A stretch of DNA of 22,527 nucleotides from Hyphochytrium catenoides (GCA_900088475.1 FLMG01000794.1:1-22527), one strand, 5' to 3'; positions 1-9,539 are shown, numbered from the stretch's first letter. The notes: generated from the sequence alone by a model not told the origin. Numbers and translations: made by a program.

Positions 1-481
1 CCAACACGTTAGAACCTGTTGGACTAAGTTAGCCCCAGTTATAGCTTAGTCCGACAGAATCCTAACTGTAAGGCAGAAGGAATCACCTTATTATGCTTTC
101 CTCTAGAGTGTTCTAGCCCACGTTCCTACCTACGAATGAGGTCTTCTGCCTTTCACTATGACCTAGAACTACTTTCCACACCTCTCAGCTCATTTTTGAA
201 GAAGTCTTAGGAAGGGCTTGCTGAGCCGAGAGATGCCATGACAGAGAAAAGCGCAACGGAATGCTAATACTGGTTGTCCACTATGCTGTTGGCCACCTCT
301 CCTCCTTACCATCGCTCTTATCCTTCAACAAGAACATCTGCTCTTTGTTGCGCATCCCACAGAGGTGTGTACGGCTCCCTTGGTCGCTCTCCAAAGCACA
401 GATCGGGCAGATTGTCCTCTGTTGCAGCCAGAAGTAGGTAAAGAAGGCGCGGCCAAGGATTCGGTTCAACAAGAAGAACAT
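1..481. other. 5' flank without a supported gene
   Basis: No convincing coding region is seen. An 8-bp inverted repeat (ggactaag at 21-28, cttagtcc at 45-52) near the left edge could form a small hairpin. An open frame continues upstream of the ATG at 482 to about 365, so an earlier exon of the next gene may lie here, but no clear splice site decides this. Confidence 0.4.
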
Positions 482-1680
482 ATGGCCTGTGACGGCGACA
501 GCAATGGTTTGTTGCTCTGGCAGCATGGCGGTCCCATGCTGTACCCCGACTTTAAAAACTTCTTTAAGAAATATTTGGAGAATCGACTTCAGACGATGGC
601 TAGCAGCAAGGAATCGGACCCAGAACTCCGCTCAACAATAAAACTCCATGGACAACGTACTCCAGGCGACGGGCTACGTATTGAAGTTTGCGACCTGCCA
701 CCTTTGCTGGTCCATACACGGAGTCTCGCAGAGCGCTTCAAAGAGAGTGCATCTCTTGGTCTCAAGATTGACACCCATCTCCCCATAGAGGAAGCTGAGA
801 TGTCACCAAGCCCAAATCCATCACACTCTATACTGGGCGGTTCTTGGTTGAGTCTCAATTTTGCTGGCACATTTGAGAGTAAGGTCGGGATTTTTGGGGG
901 GGCTTACACAAGTTCAATCGAGTTGGAAGGCGGTGGCTTGGAGGAAAGGTACACGTGATTGGAGTCGCCAGAAGGAGAGAGCGAGGTGCAAACATTACTG
1001 TTACTCTGTTCGCTGATAGGTGCGTCATCCTCTGTCGTTCAACCTGTATGAAGCAGGTCCTGCCTATATTTAGCTAACTGTTTTGTGCTGATGTGTCGCG
1101 GAGCTTCACGGGGTACCTATGGGATGGAGACTTTATCCCTGTTATGGAGCCTATGTTGGATGGCGAAAAGGGAAAATACATTGGGGCCGTAGAAGCCATC
1201 GACCCTGGCGAAGATGAATGGCCTTATATCAAGTCTCAAGCTGCGTTGGACGAGCATTCCTCAATTATCAAACTAATGGGCTTTGAAGATGTGACAAGAA
1301 AGTTTCCGCACCAAAGGCCGTTTAGAAGCTTCTGCGTAGAATATTGGCATGCAACTTACCTAGTATGCATATGGGACCTGTCTGACGACAGCAGAAACTA
1401 CCATTACCCTCTTCGGAAAGTATGCCCCACTCCTCACTATTATCTTATAACTCCTGTCCCTTCATTTGACGAGTTCAAGGCGAACACAGAAGCATACCGA
1501 GCGTGGGACGCCCTCCAGAGCGCATATGTCACTGAATCGGCGGAAGACCGGGAACTGTTATGGAAGGACCCTAAGGATCTGGTGCTGGAGATCGTAAGGC
1601 GAGCTCATGCCGAGGTGAAGTCTTTCGTATCAGGACCCACCAGTAGGCCCTTCGTGACGGTAACTCTAATTAGCGCATAG
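482..1680 (+). CDS. Hypothetical protein, probably two exons
   Basis: I do not recognise the family. Two long open frames lie close together on the plus strand: 482-948 (first ATG in the frame) and about 1104-1680 (stop tag). They join in frame if an intron runs from a donor at 949 (gtacac) to an acceptor after 1103. A branch-site-like ctaac sits at 1074-1078, about 25 nt before that acceptor, and the split codon becomes agc. The intron would be 155 nt, longer than those of the LRR gene nearby, and its acceptor lacks a pyrimidine tract. Residue composition is protein-like: Trp- and acid-rich in the second exon, with a helical C-terminus. No signal peptide or membrane segment is evident. An aataaa at 1804-1809, about 125 nt past the stop, could be a polyadenylation signal. 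Alternatives are two separate genes or decayed pieces. Confidence 0.35.
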
Positions 1681-2181
1681 CGATAGCGACATCATGGGTC
1701 GCTTTGGTGCCAGTCCAGAGATACCAGTAGTTCCTCGTTTCCTTAACTCTAAGATAACCCTTTTGGAGTTTACAAATTTGCCACGCCCGTCCTTTCGTTG
1801 TTCAATAAAATATTGCATGAACCAAGCAGAGTGACGGTGGTCCAAAGCGGTCCGGCTCAAGAGTGGTTGTTATGTGCTGCCGGGTTTCCCTGCAAAGGGC
1901 GCGACTACAGGCAGACACCGATGCTTTCATGTGAGGAGTATGCTCCGTTCCACTTCCTGAGCACACGAAGCTTAAAGAAACAGTTTCGGCCACAGTCATT
2001 TGCTTGATGCTCATTTAGACAGCTGGCGATGTCCCTTACCAGCACAATAACCAAGAAAGCTACAACAAGTACTTTAATGTGAAGAACTAGGCTACTTTTC
2101 ATTACTGTTATTGCCACATGAGATCACACTCTTGGCGCTGATGCACTTGACTGGAGACTCTTGCAATTACCTGACGGCATT
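1681..2181. other. Intergenic region between convergent genes
   Basis: No supported gene. It holds the candidate aataaa polyadenylation signal at 1804-1809 for the upstream plus-strand gene. It also holds a 21-nt stretch at 1857-1877 that recurs exactly at 9540-9560 beside the truncated integrase. The region would contain the 3' ends of both flanking convergent genes. Confidence 0.4.
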
Positions 2182-4072
2182 TCAAAGCACCTTCTTAATA
2201 TCCAAAACTTCCGTCTCGGTCTTCTTGCGCTGCAACTTCCTCCTTCTCCACACGATAAACACAGCTCCTGCAATAAACAGAACTCCCCCGACGACAGAGC
2301 CGACAATGACCGTATTCCTTGTGGAGCAAGACCAGGGCCCGAGGCCAGAGGCTTCGGACGGGAAACAGGAGATGCCTGTGCCCTCAATATTTCTAGGAGT
2401 AAAGGAAGGTTATAAGGTCAGGCACGAATAGGAACGGGAAGTTTCGATGGTCCCTACAGGAGCACTCCTCTGGGAAGAGAAGGTAGCGACTCCAGTTTTA
2501 GGGTTATCCTGGAGGAACCTGCAGATTAAAAGGTTCAGACTAATGCAAACGACAAAAGCCTAGGGGAGACTCACAAATAAAGCAGAGATGGAGGAAACTC
2601 TACGTTGATACTGGTGAGATTGTTGTGCGCCAGTGACCTGATTACATAACAAGGAGAGCCAGATCAGCGGCTTCAGATTAGATCCACTTCGGGAGAGAGA
2701 AACGTGTCAGAGCTTGATAGAGGTGGAAACGGCTGGGACAGAGCAGATGCAAGGACGGATGCAAGAGCAGCTACTTCCTCAACTACTGATCGTTGCCACG
2801 TCACCAAAAGAAAAAAAAAATAACGCAGGGAACAAGAGTCTGGCACAACAATGCTTTCCTTACAAAGATATCAGTGTGCTGGGTAGCGCAGTGTCAACGA
2901 CCTCAATAGCGTTCGAACTGAGTTGCCTGAGATAGCGGCGAGTCGCAGTCAGAAGTAGCGTGACGTTGCCTGGATCAATAATGGTGCCCTGGCCGAATAC
3001 GAGCCACAACATAGTAAAGGCATTAAGAATTCTTCAACTGCAGTACAATAATGTTCTTACAGGTGGCTCAGTTTGAAAGGCAAAGCCGCATCGAAAACTC
3101 CAATAGAGTTGGACTCAAGACCCTGCGAGAGGAGCAACCAAGGGTCCATGAGTGGCGATAAGAGTGCGGTATGTGAAGCATTTGCCGCGACTGGACTCAT
3201 AATGACTCTAAACCGGGTGGCAATCGTGTGTTGAACTCCTGCATACCGCAATTCATGACACTCCTGAAAGCACGTGTGATGACCGTCAGCGTGAGTAGTG
3301 CTCTAAGGTGCTTAGTTGGTATGATAATGCTCATACTTACAGGATATTCAGAGTTGCCGGAAAGCTGGTGGGAAGGTGGCAAGTATTCATCTTCGTGTAC
3401 AAAATACTCCTTAGCAAAGGGGCCACATGTGTGTAAGGGCGAAGTACGCTGGGGCGGTTATAAGTAGGGTTCTCACAATGATTGTAGACGCTCCGACTGG
3501 AGGCTACGAAGGTCCAGATTGCCGACATAGCTGTCCATTATGGACCTGACCCCACAATAGCATGTTAGAGGAGGCTGGTCATTCCGGAAATCAATCGTGG
3601 CTCTAACAGCATCATCATCATTTCATATCATTGTAGCACTTACAGCGACTCGAGTGAGGCTGGGAACAGAGCACTGTTAACTTCGGTGAGGTTGGAATAG
3701 GTAAGGTCCCTAAAGAGTCATCCGTTAGTTTCTGACGCAGTACTAGACACGTTTACAAAATCATTACAGTGCGGTGACTCCATCAGGGATCTTTCCACTT
3801 ATCTTGGTAACATTTCTAACCGATACTCTACCCGATGTGATTTTCAGAGTTTCTATGCAGCTTTCATCTGTGAGAAATTTTTTGACACAGACTGTCACGG
3901 ATTCGTCGCTGCAGTTGCTGGTAAGAAGGGATTCTCCTTCAATGCATCCTATGGAAGGAGTAGCAGTGCGATCATAAGGGGTACTGCCTCGCGTGATCTC
4001 CACTCTCAGTACCAATAATGCAGCCGTCACTATGGACAGACAATACCAGCCTATTCTCAAGGCACAACCCAT
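2182..4072 (-). pseudogene. LRR membrane protein, probably decayed paralog
   Basis: Ten exon-like blocks are seen on the minus strand: 4072-3768, 3709-3644, 3545-3477, 3409-3341, 3263-3201, 3122-3061, 2926-2864, 2637-2575, 2518-2458 and 2392-2182. The first encodes a signal peptide (start MGCALRIGW) and a four-Cys cap (GCI, NC, VCVK, SCI) like that of the plus-strand gene at 4839. The middle blocks each encode one LRR of 21-23 residues. The last encodes a membrane helix (VIVGSVVGGVLFIAGAVFIV) and a basic tail ending in KKVL. Introns fall in phase 2 between repeats. Three defects are visible: the donor after 3201 reads atgagt instead of gtgagt, the block 3122-3061 is 62 nt (one short), and the block 2518-2458 is 61 nt (two short), so the frame is lost. 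Skipping the first two blocks would keep frame, but the third defect remains. Sequencing error cannot be excluded. Confidence 0.6.
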
Positions 4073-4838
4073 TCTTTCTCGGCGTTGGCAAGGACGGTAC
4101 GAAGAGGCGATCTCTTGAGCTTCGTGCCTGTAAGGAAGTTTGGAGTATGATGCGGTCATCGTCTCAGTGACTGGGTGCAACATGGAAAGAGCGCGTGGTT
4201 TGAAGATTCGCCACCGTCCGGCCCTTGTCACAAACTGTAGGAACTAGTAGACCTATGAAATGCTGGGACTTCCACGGCTGTTGTAATAAGACGTAGTTCT
4301 AGGAAAGGAGTCCTTCTGTTTTTACGAAGAGGATTTCTCTTGGTGACAAGCCCCTCCCCAGAACCTTATCTCCCGCACGTCTTGATGTCCAAAGATGGCG
4401 GATTGTGGCTAACAAGTTCTCGTTCTTAGACCAGCTGTGTGTAGCTCATACAGACAGGGCCATGTCGGTACTCCTGCCCATATTAATCCGACCATTTGGG
4501 GCGTTGAGTCCAGTAGCTTACTTGACTATTGACCAGCTGCGAGAAAGCCAAACTACCTTCGAAAAGATATGTACTACTACTACAATATCTACGCTACCCT
4601 TCTACTAATGCAATCTCCCAACAGCTTATTAGAGTACTATTCTGACCATGAAGTTGCTATTCTTTCTTCTAAACTACAAGGTTCTAAGGGCGTCATTTAT
4701 CACTGTTTTACCCCAGGTTTGTTGGTAGAGTCTGCGTCTTCCTTCTAGCTCTAGAGAGAGGTGCAAACTGCTCTCATATTCAATTTTCTATCACCCCAAG
4801 CAGACCTTATCGCTCAGCACATGTTCATTTGTACAGTG
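4073..4838. promoter_or_regulatory. Shared upstream region of the divergent LRR pair
   Basis: This 766-bp stretch separates the start codons of the two divergent LRR paralogs, so it must contain both promoters. Short open frames occur (for example 4405-4608), but none resembles a known protein. I see no sharp TATA box that could be assigned with confidence. Confidence 0.4.
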
Positions 4839-6342
4839 ATGACCCGCACTGGCCTATCTTCCTTGGTGCCCTTGCTATTATGCATGCTCGCTCGCAATAA
4901 AGACCTTCTTGTTTATGGACAGACCTCGGTGGAGACCTATGGGCGCACCGTCCCATCGACTGGATGCATCCCTGATCAAACCATCCTGACCGCAACCAAA
5001 TGCCAATCCAACGTCATGTGTGTCAAAAGGATTGCTGATGATGGAAGCTGCCTAGAGGAAGTATTCAATCAACCTAACAGCCCGCAATCTCTCTATTTCT
5101 ATGGTGGCTATAATGATCAGCTCAAGATTACCAAAGTCTGTGATGACATGGGTTCTGTCACGAATGTCACCTCACTGTAAGTCGACCTGCACAACCATAT
5201 AATACTCAAGCTGTCCTAGTGCAGTGACCGATATACTTACCAACGCCCTGCATAAAAGAGCCATCTTTGACAACAACCTCACCTCACTTTCTGTGACACT
5301 ACCCTCGAGACTCGAAACCCTGTAAGTTTCGAAAGCTAATTGAGCCAATTAGCATCAGAGGCCTGCCCTGTTCACCTATAGTCTCTCCCAACAGGACTGC
5401 GTATAATAACCAGCTGATTTCATTTGAGGCGGTATTACCGGAAAGGATGAAAGCCTTGTAAGTTCTCATTGCCCTTGGAAATATATAAGGGAGTTTTGAC
5501 ATTAGCACTCTCACAGGAACCTCGAGCGTAACCATCTCTCCTCATACCATGGCCACCTTCCTTCAAGTTTACAATACTTGTAAGAACGATACGGGATGTA
5601 ACTCTGATTTGGCGATTTTTATTGGTGCTGACTCACTTTTGTTGCATCTGCAACAGGGATCTGGCTATGAACAACATTGCTTCCTTTAGTACCTCACTTC
5701 CACGAGGCTTAAGGGGATTGTGAGTCATCTTATATATCAACTACATCAGAAAGAAGTTCCAAATTGTCTCACCAACTGCTATATTTAGGAGTATCAGAGA
5801 CAACCAACTTCAAACTTTCAATATTGAGCTTCCTTCGAGTCTAACTCGCCTGTGAGTACAGTGAATCCTTGCTTGCTTCCTTGCTTGCTTGCTTTCTAAA
5901 CAACTGTTACTACTACAATTGATACGGATCTGCAGGGACCTCAGGCATAACACCAATTTGAAGTGCCTCGTGGGCTTGTTGCCATCGAATATGAACCTGT
6001 GAGTAGCAGTGGCCTTTTCCGTTGCATAATACCGTACCTCAAATCAGGTGTCCCGACAGGGACATTCGTAATACATCCATACCCTGCTTTCCTCCTACTG
6101 CGGTTCCGGTCCAGGACTATCTCAACACTAGTAGCAATCAGCCCCCAACCTGTGTGGCAGGAGATGACTCATGGAAGTGTCCCGGGGACCCCGTGCCTCT
6201 GCAACCGAGTTCTGGTGGGCTTTCCACTCTGGAGATTGTGGCCGTGGTTGTGGGATCCGTAGTCGGACTTCTTGCTATTGTGTTTCTGATCCTTAAAGTG
6301 CTGCGAAAAAGAGGCAAGACTCTGGTCGATGGAGAAAAGTAG
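4839..6342 (+). CDS. Secreted/type I membrane LRR protein, 8 exons
   Basis: Exons are 4839-5176, 5259-5321, 5395-5457, 5517-5579, 5657-5719, 5789-5851, 5936-5998 and 6060-6342, giving about 332 residues. The start at 4839 (MTRTGLSSLV) is chosen because it places the signal peptide at the same distance from the Cys cap as in the minus-strand paralog; an ATG at 4821 is the alternative. Exon 1 encodes the signal peptide and a four-Cys N-cap. Each of the six internal exons is exactly 63 nt and encodes one 21-residue LRR (pattern L-x-x-x-x-N-x-L/I, then LP-x-x-L/M). All introns are phase 2 with gtaag/gtgag donors and ag acceptors. The last exon has Cys pairs, a transmembrane helix (IVAVVVGSVVGLLAIVFLIL) and a short basic tail (KVLRKRGK) ending DGEK. 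No kinase domain follows. It is likely a surface recognition or adhesion protein; the ligand is unknown. Confidence 0.72.
5867..5895 (+). repeat. CTTG microsatellite in an intron
   Basis: Short imperfect run of cttg/cttc units inside the intron between the exons ending at 5851 and starting at 5936. It adds pyrimidines to the intron and has no coding effect. Confidence 0.6.
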
Positions 6343-6426
6343 AGCTGGGGAATGACAGGACACGTGTCTTCGCTGTCAAGCGACCGCAAGTAATGGGTTT
6401 TGCTATGGACTAATCCTTTGCTCGCA

Positions 6427-6475
6427 GAAAAAAGAGAAAGCAACTCCAAAAACGCAGCGCTTTCTCTCTTTTTTC
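6427..6475. terminator. Hairpin downstream of the LRR gene
   Basis: The arm gaaaaaagagaaagc (6427-6441) pairs with gctttctctcttttttc (6459-6475), differing only by a 2-nt insertion, around a 17-nt loop. It lies 85 nt past the LRR stop codon, so it may be a 3'-UTR or transcript-end structure. That function is inferred from position only. Confidence 0.35.
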
Positions 6476-6656
6476 CCCTTGCATAAGAGGATATAGCTCA
6501 ACACACGAATATAATTCTTGGAACGATGCCCGAACTTGCAAGCCAAGAAAGAAGGCTATTCTGTCAGCCTTGAAGTCTCCTCAGGCCCATGCATAAATGG
6601 GGTCACTACTTCCATTCAGTATTTAGGCTCTGGGAACAGCAAGACGACTAGAAGGG

Positions 6657-6767
6657 CATTGCACTTGCCACCACACAAGTGCAATGAGAGACGCTCTATC
6701 CGCAATCCTAAGCCTGCCCTTCAGACCGCCTTGCATTGTTATAGCATTGGCGTCTCTCAGGCTTAGG
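6657..6767. repeat. Perfect hairpin plus interleaved inverted repeats
   Basis: A perfect hairpin has 11-bp arms (cattgcacttg at 6657-6667, caagtgcaatg at 6676-6686) and an 8-nt loop. It is followed by two interleaved inverted pairs: agagacgc (6687-6694) with gcgtctct (6750-6757), and cctaagcctg (6707-6716) with caggcttagg (6758-6767). The A-B-A'-B' order is that of an H-type pseudoknot. Confidence 0.6.
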
Positions 6768-6804
6768 AGACTCTTTTAGGGTGCCTTTGTTTGTCACGCC
6801 AGGC

Positions 6805-7683
6805 CTAAAGGTCCTCGTAGATATAATCTTCTTCCATACCGTCAACCTGAGACGAAGACAACCTCCGCTTGCTGCTACGTTCCCGATGAAGTTCCTTGGC
6901 CCTATTCTCACGAGTGGCCGTCATATACTTCCTGAGGGCCTTCAATTCCTTCTCATAAGCAATGAAATCATCATACGAGTGGGACATATAGCTGCGCAAT
7001 GCTACAGGCAAGTCGGAGATATGATTCCGCGGTTTGATGACTGCTGCGCGGTTGCGATGCCCTTGCTCTAGCTCCTTGAGATACGAAACTGTTCGAAGGT
7101 CTTTCTTGTGCACATTACGATAGCGGTCATACTTTGCCTCTGGGTTGTCATAGTCGACAAGGCATTCAGATATCAGCTCAGGGGCAGAGTCCTCAACTCT
7201 CTTGATTAAGCAGCCTTCAAATTGGCGATTGACATCCCGATTAATGGCACTGCGTTGTTTGGCGCGAAGTTTTTCTGCCGGAGAGATTGGCGTGACGGCC
7301 TTAGTGTAGACGCGCTGGTATCTCTCCATGGCCGCGTCAAAGACTGGCCTCCCTTTGATGACGGCACCTTCTAAGGTTGCCACTGCCTGGGAATCATCCT
7401 TTACTGCTTGACGAATGTGCGCAATCGTCACCTTGCCATCTCCATCCAGCATTGCCTGATCGGAAGCATGACTGTATATGGCTGAAAACCCGCGCCCTAG
7501 CCCAGTTTCAATCTCAGTTCGCGTAAGATAGTCAACCAGTTCTGTCACGTCGCTCCTGTTGAGCACTGGCAGTTGCTTCTTTTTCGTCGCTTTCCTTTCT
7601 GCAAATGATGGTAAAGTGTCTCCTTCATACCGCGAAATCTCTTTCGCCAGCTTCCGCGTGCTGGCACGTCGTTGTGCGGCCAT
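6805..7683 (-). CDS. Basic protein with histone-fold-like N-terminal part
   Basis: The protein has 292 residues and no intron, and starts at an ATG (MAAQRRASTRK). No family is recognised with certainty. Residues 1-40 are Arg/Lys-rich. Residues about 46-98 resemble a histone fold: a short helix (TELVDYL), a long helix (TGLGRGFSAIYSHASDQAM), and then KVTIAHIRQAVKDD at 84-97. The last has the spacing of the L2 strand and third helix of H2B/H4 (T-x-x-x-I-x-x-A-V). Residues 12-20 (LAKEISRYE) recall the H3 alpha-N helix. The remaining ~190 residues are charged and helical with a basic then acidic tail (EEDYIYEDL). If real, it would bind or compact DNA. It is transcribed divergently from the gene at 7862, sharing a short A/T-rich spacer. 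A simple basic structural protein is the alternative. Confidence 0.55.
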   Translation of the reverse strand: MAAQRRASTRKLAKEISRYEGDTLPSFAERKATKKKQLPVLNRSDVTELVDYLTRTEIETGLGRGFSAIYSHASDQAMLDGDGKVTIAHIRQAVKDDSQAVATLEGAVIKGRPVFDAAMERYQRVYTKAVTPISPAEKLRAKQRSAINRDVNRQFEGCLIKRVEDSAPELISECLVDYDNPEAKYDRYRNVHKKDLRTVSYLKELEQGHRNRAAVIKPRNHISDLPVALRSYMSHSYDDFIAYEKELKALRKYMTATRENRAKELHRERSSKRRLSSSQVDGMEEDYIYEDL

Positions 7684-7861
7684 TTTGTTCTTCCTTCTTT
7701 GTCACCCAACTTTTTTTTGTCTTTTTGTTATATTATGATGGTAATAAAAGTTTGTATCCAAAATAAATAATGTTACTGACTAATTTTCTTTGCTGGCTAC
7801 TTGCAGAATTTTTTTTTGGATGACAACATTTTTGCGCCTCTATTATATAGGGTTTCCAACT
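7684..7861. promoter_or_regulatory. Divergent promoter region, A/T-rich
   Basis: It lies between the minus-strand start at 7683 and the plus-strand start at 7862 (or 7820). It holds TATA-like words facing both ways: ttatatta around 7728-7735 for the minus gene and ataaaag around 7744 for the plus gene, with T-runs. Function is inferred from the divergent layout. Confidence 0.4.
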
Positions 7862-8323
7862 ATGACAGCTCAAGCTCAATGTGATGCCGTCGAAGGCGCA
7901 ACACCACGTCATGAACAACCAGACATGAACGGCCATGATCCTTGGGCCACTTTGAAGTCCACTAAAGGAAGCTGTCAGGAGGAGCAAGAGGAAAGATGGT
8001 GGAGCGGAGAGTACGATACCTATATGGAGCTCATGGCACCCAGTGTTAGAGCGCATCTCAAATCCCGGATTCTAAACTCAAAAATAAAGGGTAGAAAGTT
8101 TGAGCTTGATGAAGTTAGCGATGCGATGGAGGAGCTTATCACTAACCAGCTGGCTATTTATCAAAAGAAAAAGGAAAGCCTTACTCTAAACAATAAACTA
8201 TTTCGTGCCCGAGTCGAGGAAGTAGAGGGCACGATTCAAACTCTAGAAAAGAAACTTGGTCAGTGTAAAGAACTCCTTAAAAGACAGCATTCGATCATTA
8301 GTCTGTTAAGGAGACAATGCTAG
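7862..8323 (+). CDS. Small coiled-coil protein, unknown function
   Basis: Translation from the ATG at 7862 (MTAQAQCDAVEG) gives 153 residues; an in-frame ATG at 7820 would add 14, and I prefer 7862 because the added residues are hydrophobic and overlap the A/T-rich spacer. The N-terminal third is polar and acidic. From about residue 60 the protein is helical and highly charged. The C-terminal half has heptad-like spacing of Leu/Ile/Val with many Lys/Glu (region ending KLGQCKELLKRQHSIISLLR), which suggests a dimeric coiled coil. There is no signal peptide or membrane helix. The family is not recognised. It shares its promoter region with the minus-strand basic protein, so the two may be co-expressed element genes. 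An 18-nt piece of its last codons recurs 78 bp downstream. Confidence 0.55.
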   Translation: MTAQAQCDAVEGATPRHEQPDMNGHDPWATLKSTKGSCQEEQEERWWSGEYDTYMELMAPSVRAHLKSRILNSKIKGRKFELDEVSDAMEELITNQLAIYQKKKESLTLNNKLFRARVEEVEGTIQTLEKKLGQCKELLKRQHSIISLLRRQC

Positions 8324-8405
8324 TGTTTCTCCACCTCTGACAGCACGGGCTTGCCAGGATGTTCGAGTCATCTGTACTTCCAGAGACGGAGACAATGCTG
8401 GTGTT
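8310..8405 (+). repeat. Direct repeat overlapping the gene 3' end, 78-bp period
   Basis: The 18-nt stretch at 8310-8327, which includes the stop codon of the coiled-coil gene, recurs at 8388-8405 with one difference (ggagacaatgctrgtgtt). A local duplication is likely; similarity beyond this core is weak. Confidence 0.5.
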
Positions 8406-8762
8406 TGAGTGGCTCTGAAGATACTGTACCAAGACCTAAGATGATGGCTTGTTGTAACGGAAAAGCTACTGGTAACGGTTAGGTGCTGGTCAAATACGCC
8501 ATTACAATCAGCCAATGGTCATCGCTAGAGTCTAGTGGTTAGCCAATCAGTGACCCTAATTGAGAATCCATGATTACGGCCAACCCAATCCCTGCAGCCG
8601 AATTACGAAACTTCCTCCCATCACCAAACAACTATTATCCACAAAGTCGCTTTCACCCCTACCTTCCACAGTCTATCTTGAGCTTGGTGTTACATCTTCA
8701 CCTTTTTTCCTGTTTGCGCTTGCAGCTGTCCCTTACTACAGAATCAATCGTAGCCGAGGCTC
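8324..8762. other. Spacer between convergent genes
   Basis: No gene is supported. An open frame of 66 codons at 8570-8770 has no recognisable content and overlaps the integrase 3' end. Two ccaat words occur near 8513 and 8542. A pyrimidine tract followed by gcttgcag near 8726 looks like a splice acceptor, but no matching upstream exon was found. Confidence 0.35.
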
Positions 8763-9536
8763 TTAAATGATAGCCCTGTTGCTGTTGACGGCGACTTCAT
8801 GTCGGTAGAGCTTGGCAGGGTACAGTTTGTTGTTCTTACTAAGTGCTAAAATTTGACCAGTAGTGTAGTTGCGTAGCACATACCTTGTGATTGCGTGGCC
8901 CGCATGAATGAGGTCTTCTGTGAGCACCTGATTGATAAAGTAAAGAGTGTCACCTCTACCCTTTAGAGTCACAACTGTGCCGCGCTCTAAAGGTGTCTGC
9001 TCCATAGGTAAGGTCTTCTTATAAATCTTAACTAATCGGTCATAAACTGAAGCTATCACTAGCTGGCCCCTGCTTCCGGTAATAAGTGCAAAGTGCACCT
9101 CGGCAGGAGTAAAGCGGGTCGTGCTGTGAACGGTATCGTGATTGTAATTGTCAACGATGTCATTCAAAAGAGATACATCCCAGTCTACAGCTGCGAGTTT
9201 CCTTTTTACAGTCCCATTATAGCGTTCTATCACTCCCAAAGGGCGAAAGGGGAAACTTGTCTGTTGCAGGACGTTATACTTTTTGCAAATACGGGCCGTG
9301 TATTTGCTTATGAACTCGCTTCCACCATCTGTTAGCAAGGTCGACGGTCGCATTTTGAGTCTATAGGTGCCATTCCTCGACTTGTAGACTCCAGGATAGT
9401 CTTCCCAGAAGCGATGGCTGGCCTGAAATTGGTAGCCGTACTCCTGAACCCAGTACTCGACTTGCTCTTGCGGTACCTCAATGGACTTACTGAACAAGTA
9501 GTCAAAACACAGCGACACCATGACGATTGCGCACAT
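8763..9536 (-). CDS. rve-family integrase, N-terminally truncated
   Basis: The 257-residue frame contains the second half of a retroviral-type integrase core: a strand ending FDYLFSKSIEVP (matching the 'D-x-F-S-K' strand of the fold), then LLTDGGSEF with the second catalytic Asp, and GVIERYNGTVKRKL with the catalytic Glu, 33 residues after that Asp (35 is usual). A C-terminal region of about 100 residues (from about LERGTVVTLKGRGDTLYF) looks like a small beta-barrel or chromo-like domain. The N-terminal zinc-binding HHCC part and the first strand with the first catalytic Asp are absent. An in-frame tga lies immediately upstream of the ATG, and a 21-nt repeat begins at 9540. It would normally join element ends to host DNA; this copy should be inactive unless an upstream exon supplies the rest. 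No such exon is seen. Confidence 0.7.
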   Translation of the reverse strand: MCAIVMVSLCFDYLFSKSIEVPQEQVEYWVQEYGYQFQASHRFWEDYPGVYKSRNGTYRLKMRPSTLLTDGGSEFISKYTARICKKYNVLQQTSFPFRPLGVIERYNGTVKRKLAAVDWDVSLLNDIVDNYNHDTVHSTTRFTPAEVHFALITGSRGQLVIASVYDRLVKIYKKTLPMEQTPLERGTVVTLKGRGDTLYFINQVLTEDLIHAGHAITRYVLRNYTTGQILALSKNNKLYPAKLYRHEVAVNSNRAII

Positions 9537-9539
9537 TCG

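Larger units (their letters stand above)
6343..6804. other. Gene-free stretch at the possible host/element boundary
   Basis: This interval separates the intron-rich LRR gene from the intronless minus-strand gene that starts the element-like part. No gene is supported. It holds the A/T-rich hairpin at 6427-6475 and a cluster of inverted repeats at 6657-6767. An element end could lie here, but I found no terminal inverted repeat partner at the right edge of the window. Confidence 0.3.

Noticed and set aside
1-60. tgttgg … and small inverted repeats at the left edge, resembling an LTR start or a tRNA-like fold
   Set aside because: No matching second LTR or target duplication is visible, and the fold lacks a full cloverleaf.
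2111-2431. Plus-strand open frames over the minus-strand membrane exon
   Set aside because: They are shadows; the minus-strand frame carries a clear membrane helix and basic tail with a paralog nearby.
8570-8770. Open frame starting atgattacggccaa, reminiscent of the lacZ-alpha start in cloning vectors
   Set aside because: Only about a dozen bases resemble lacZ, the rest does not, and the product has no coding character; coincidence is more likely than vector contamination.
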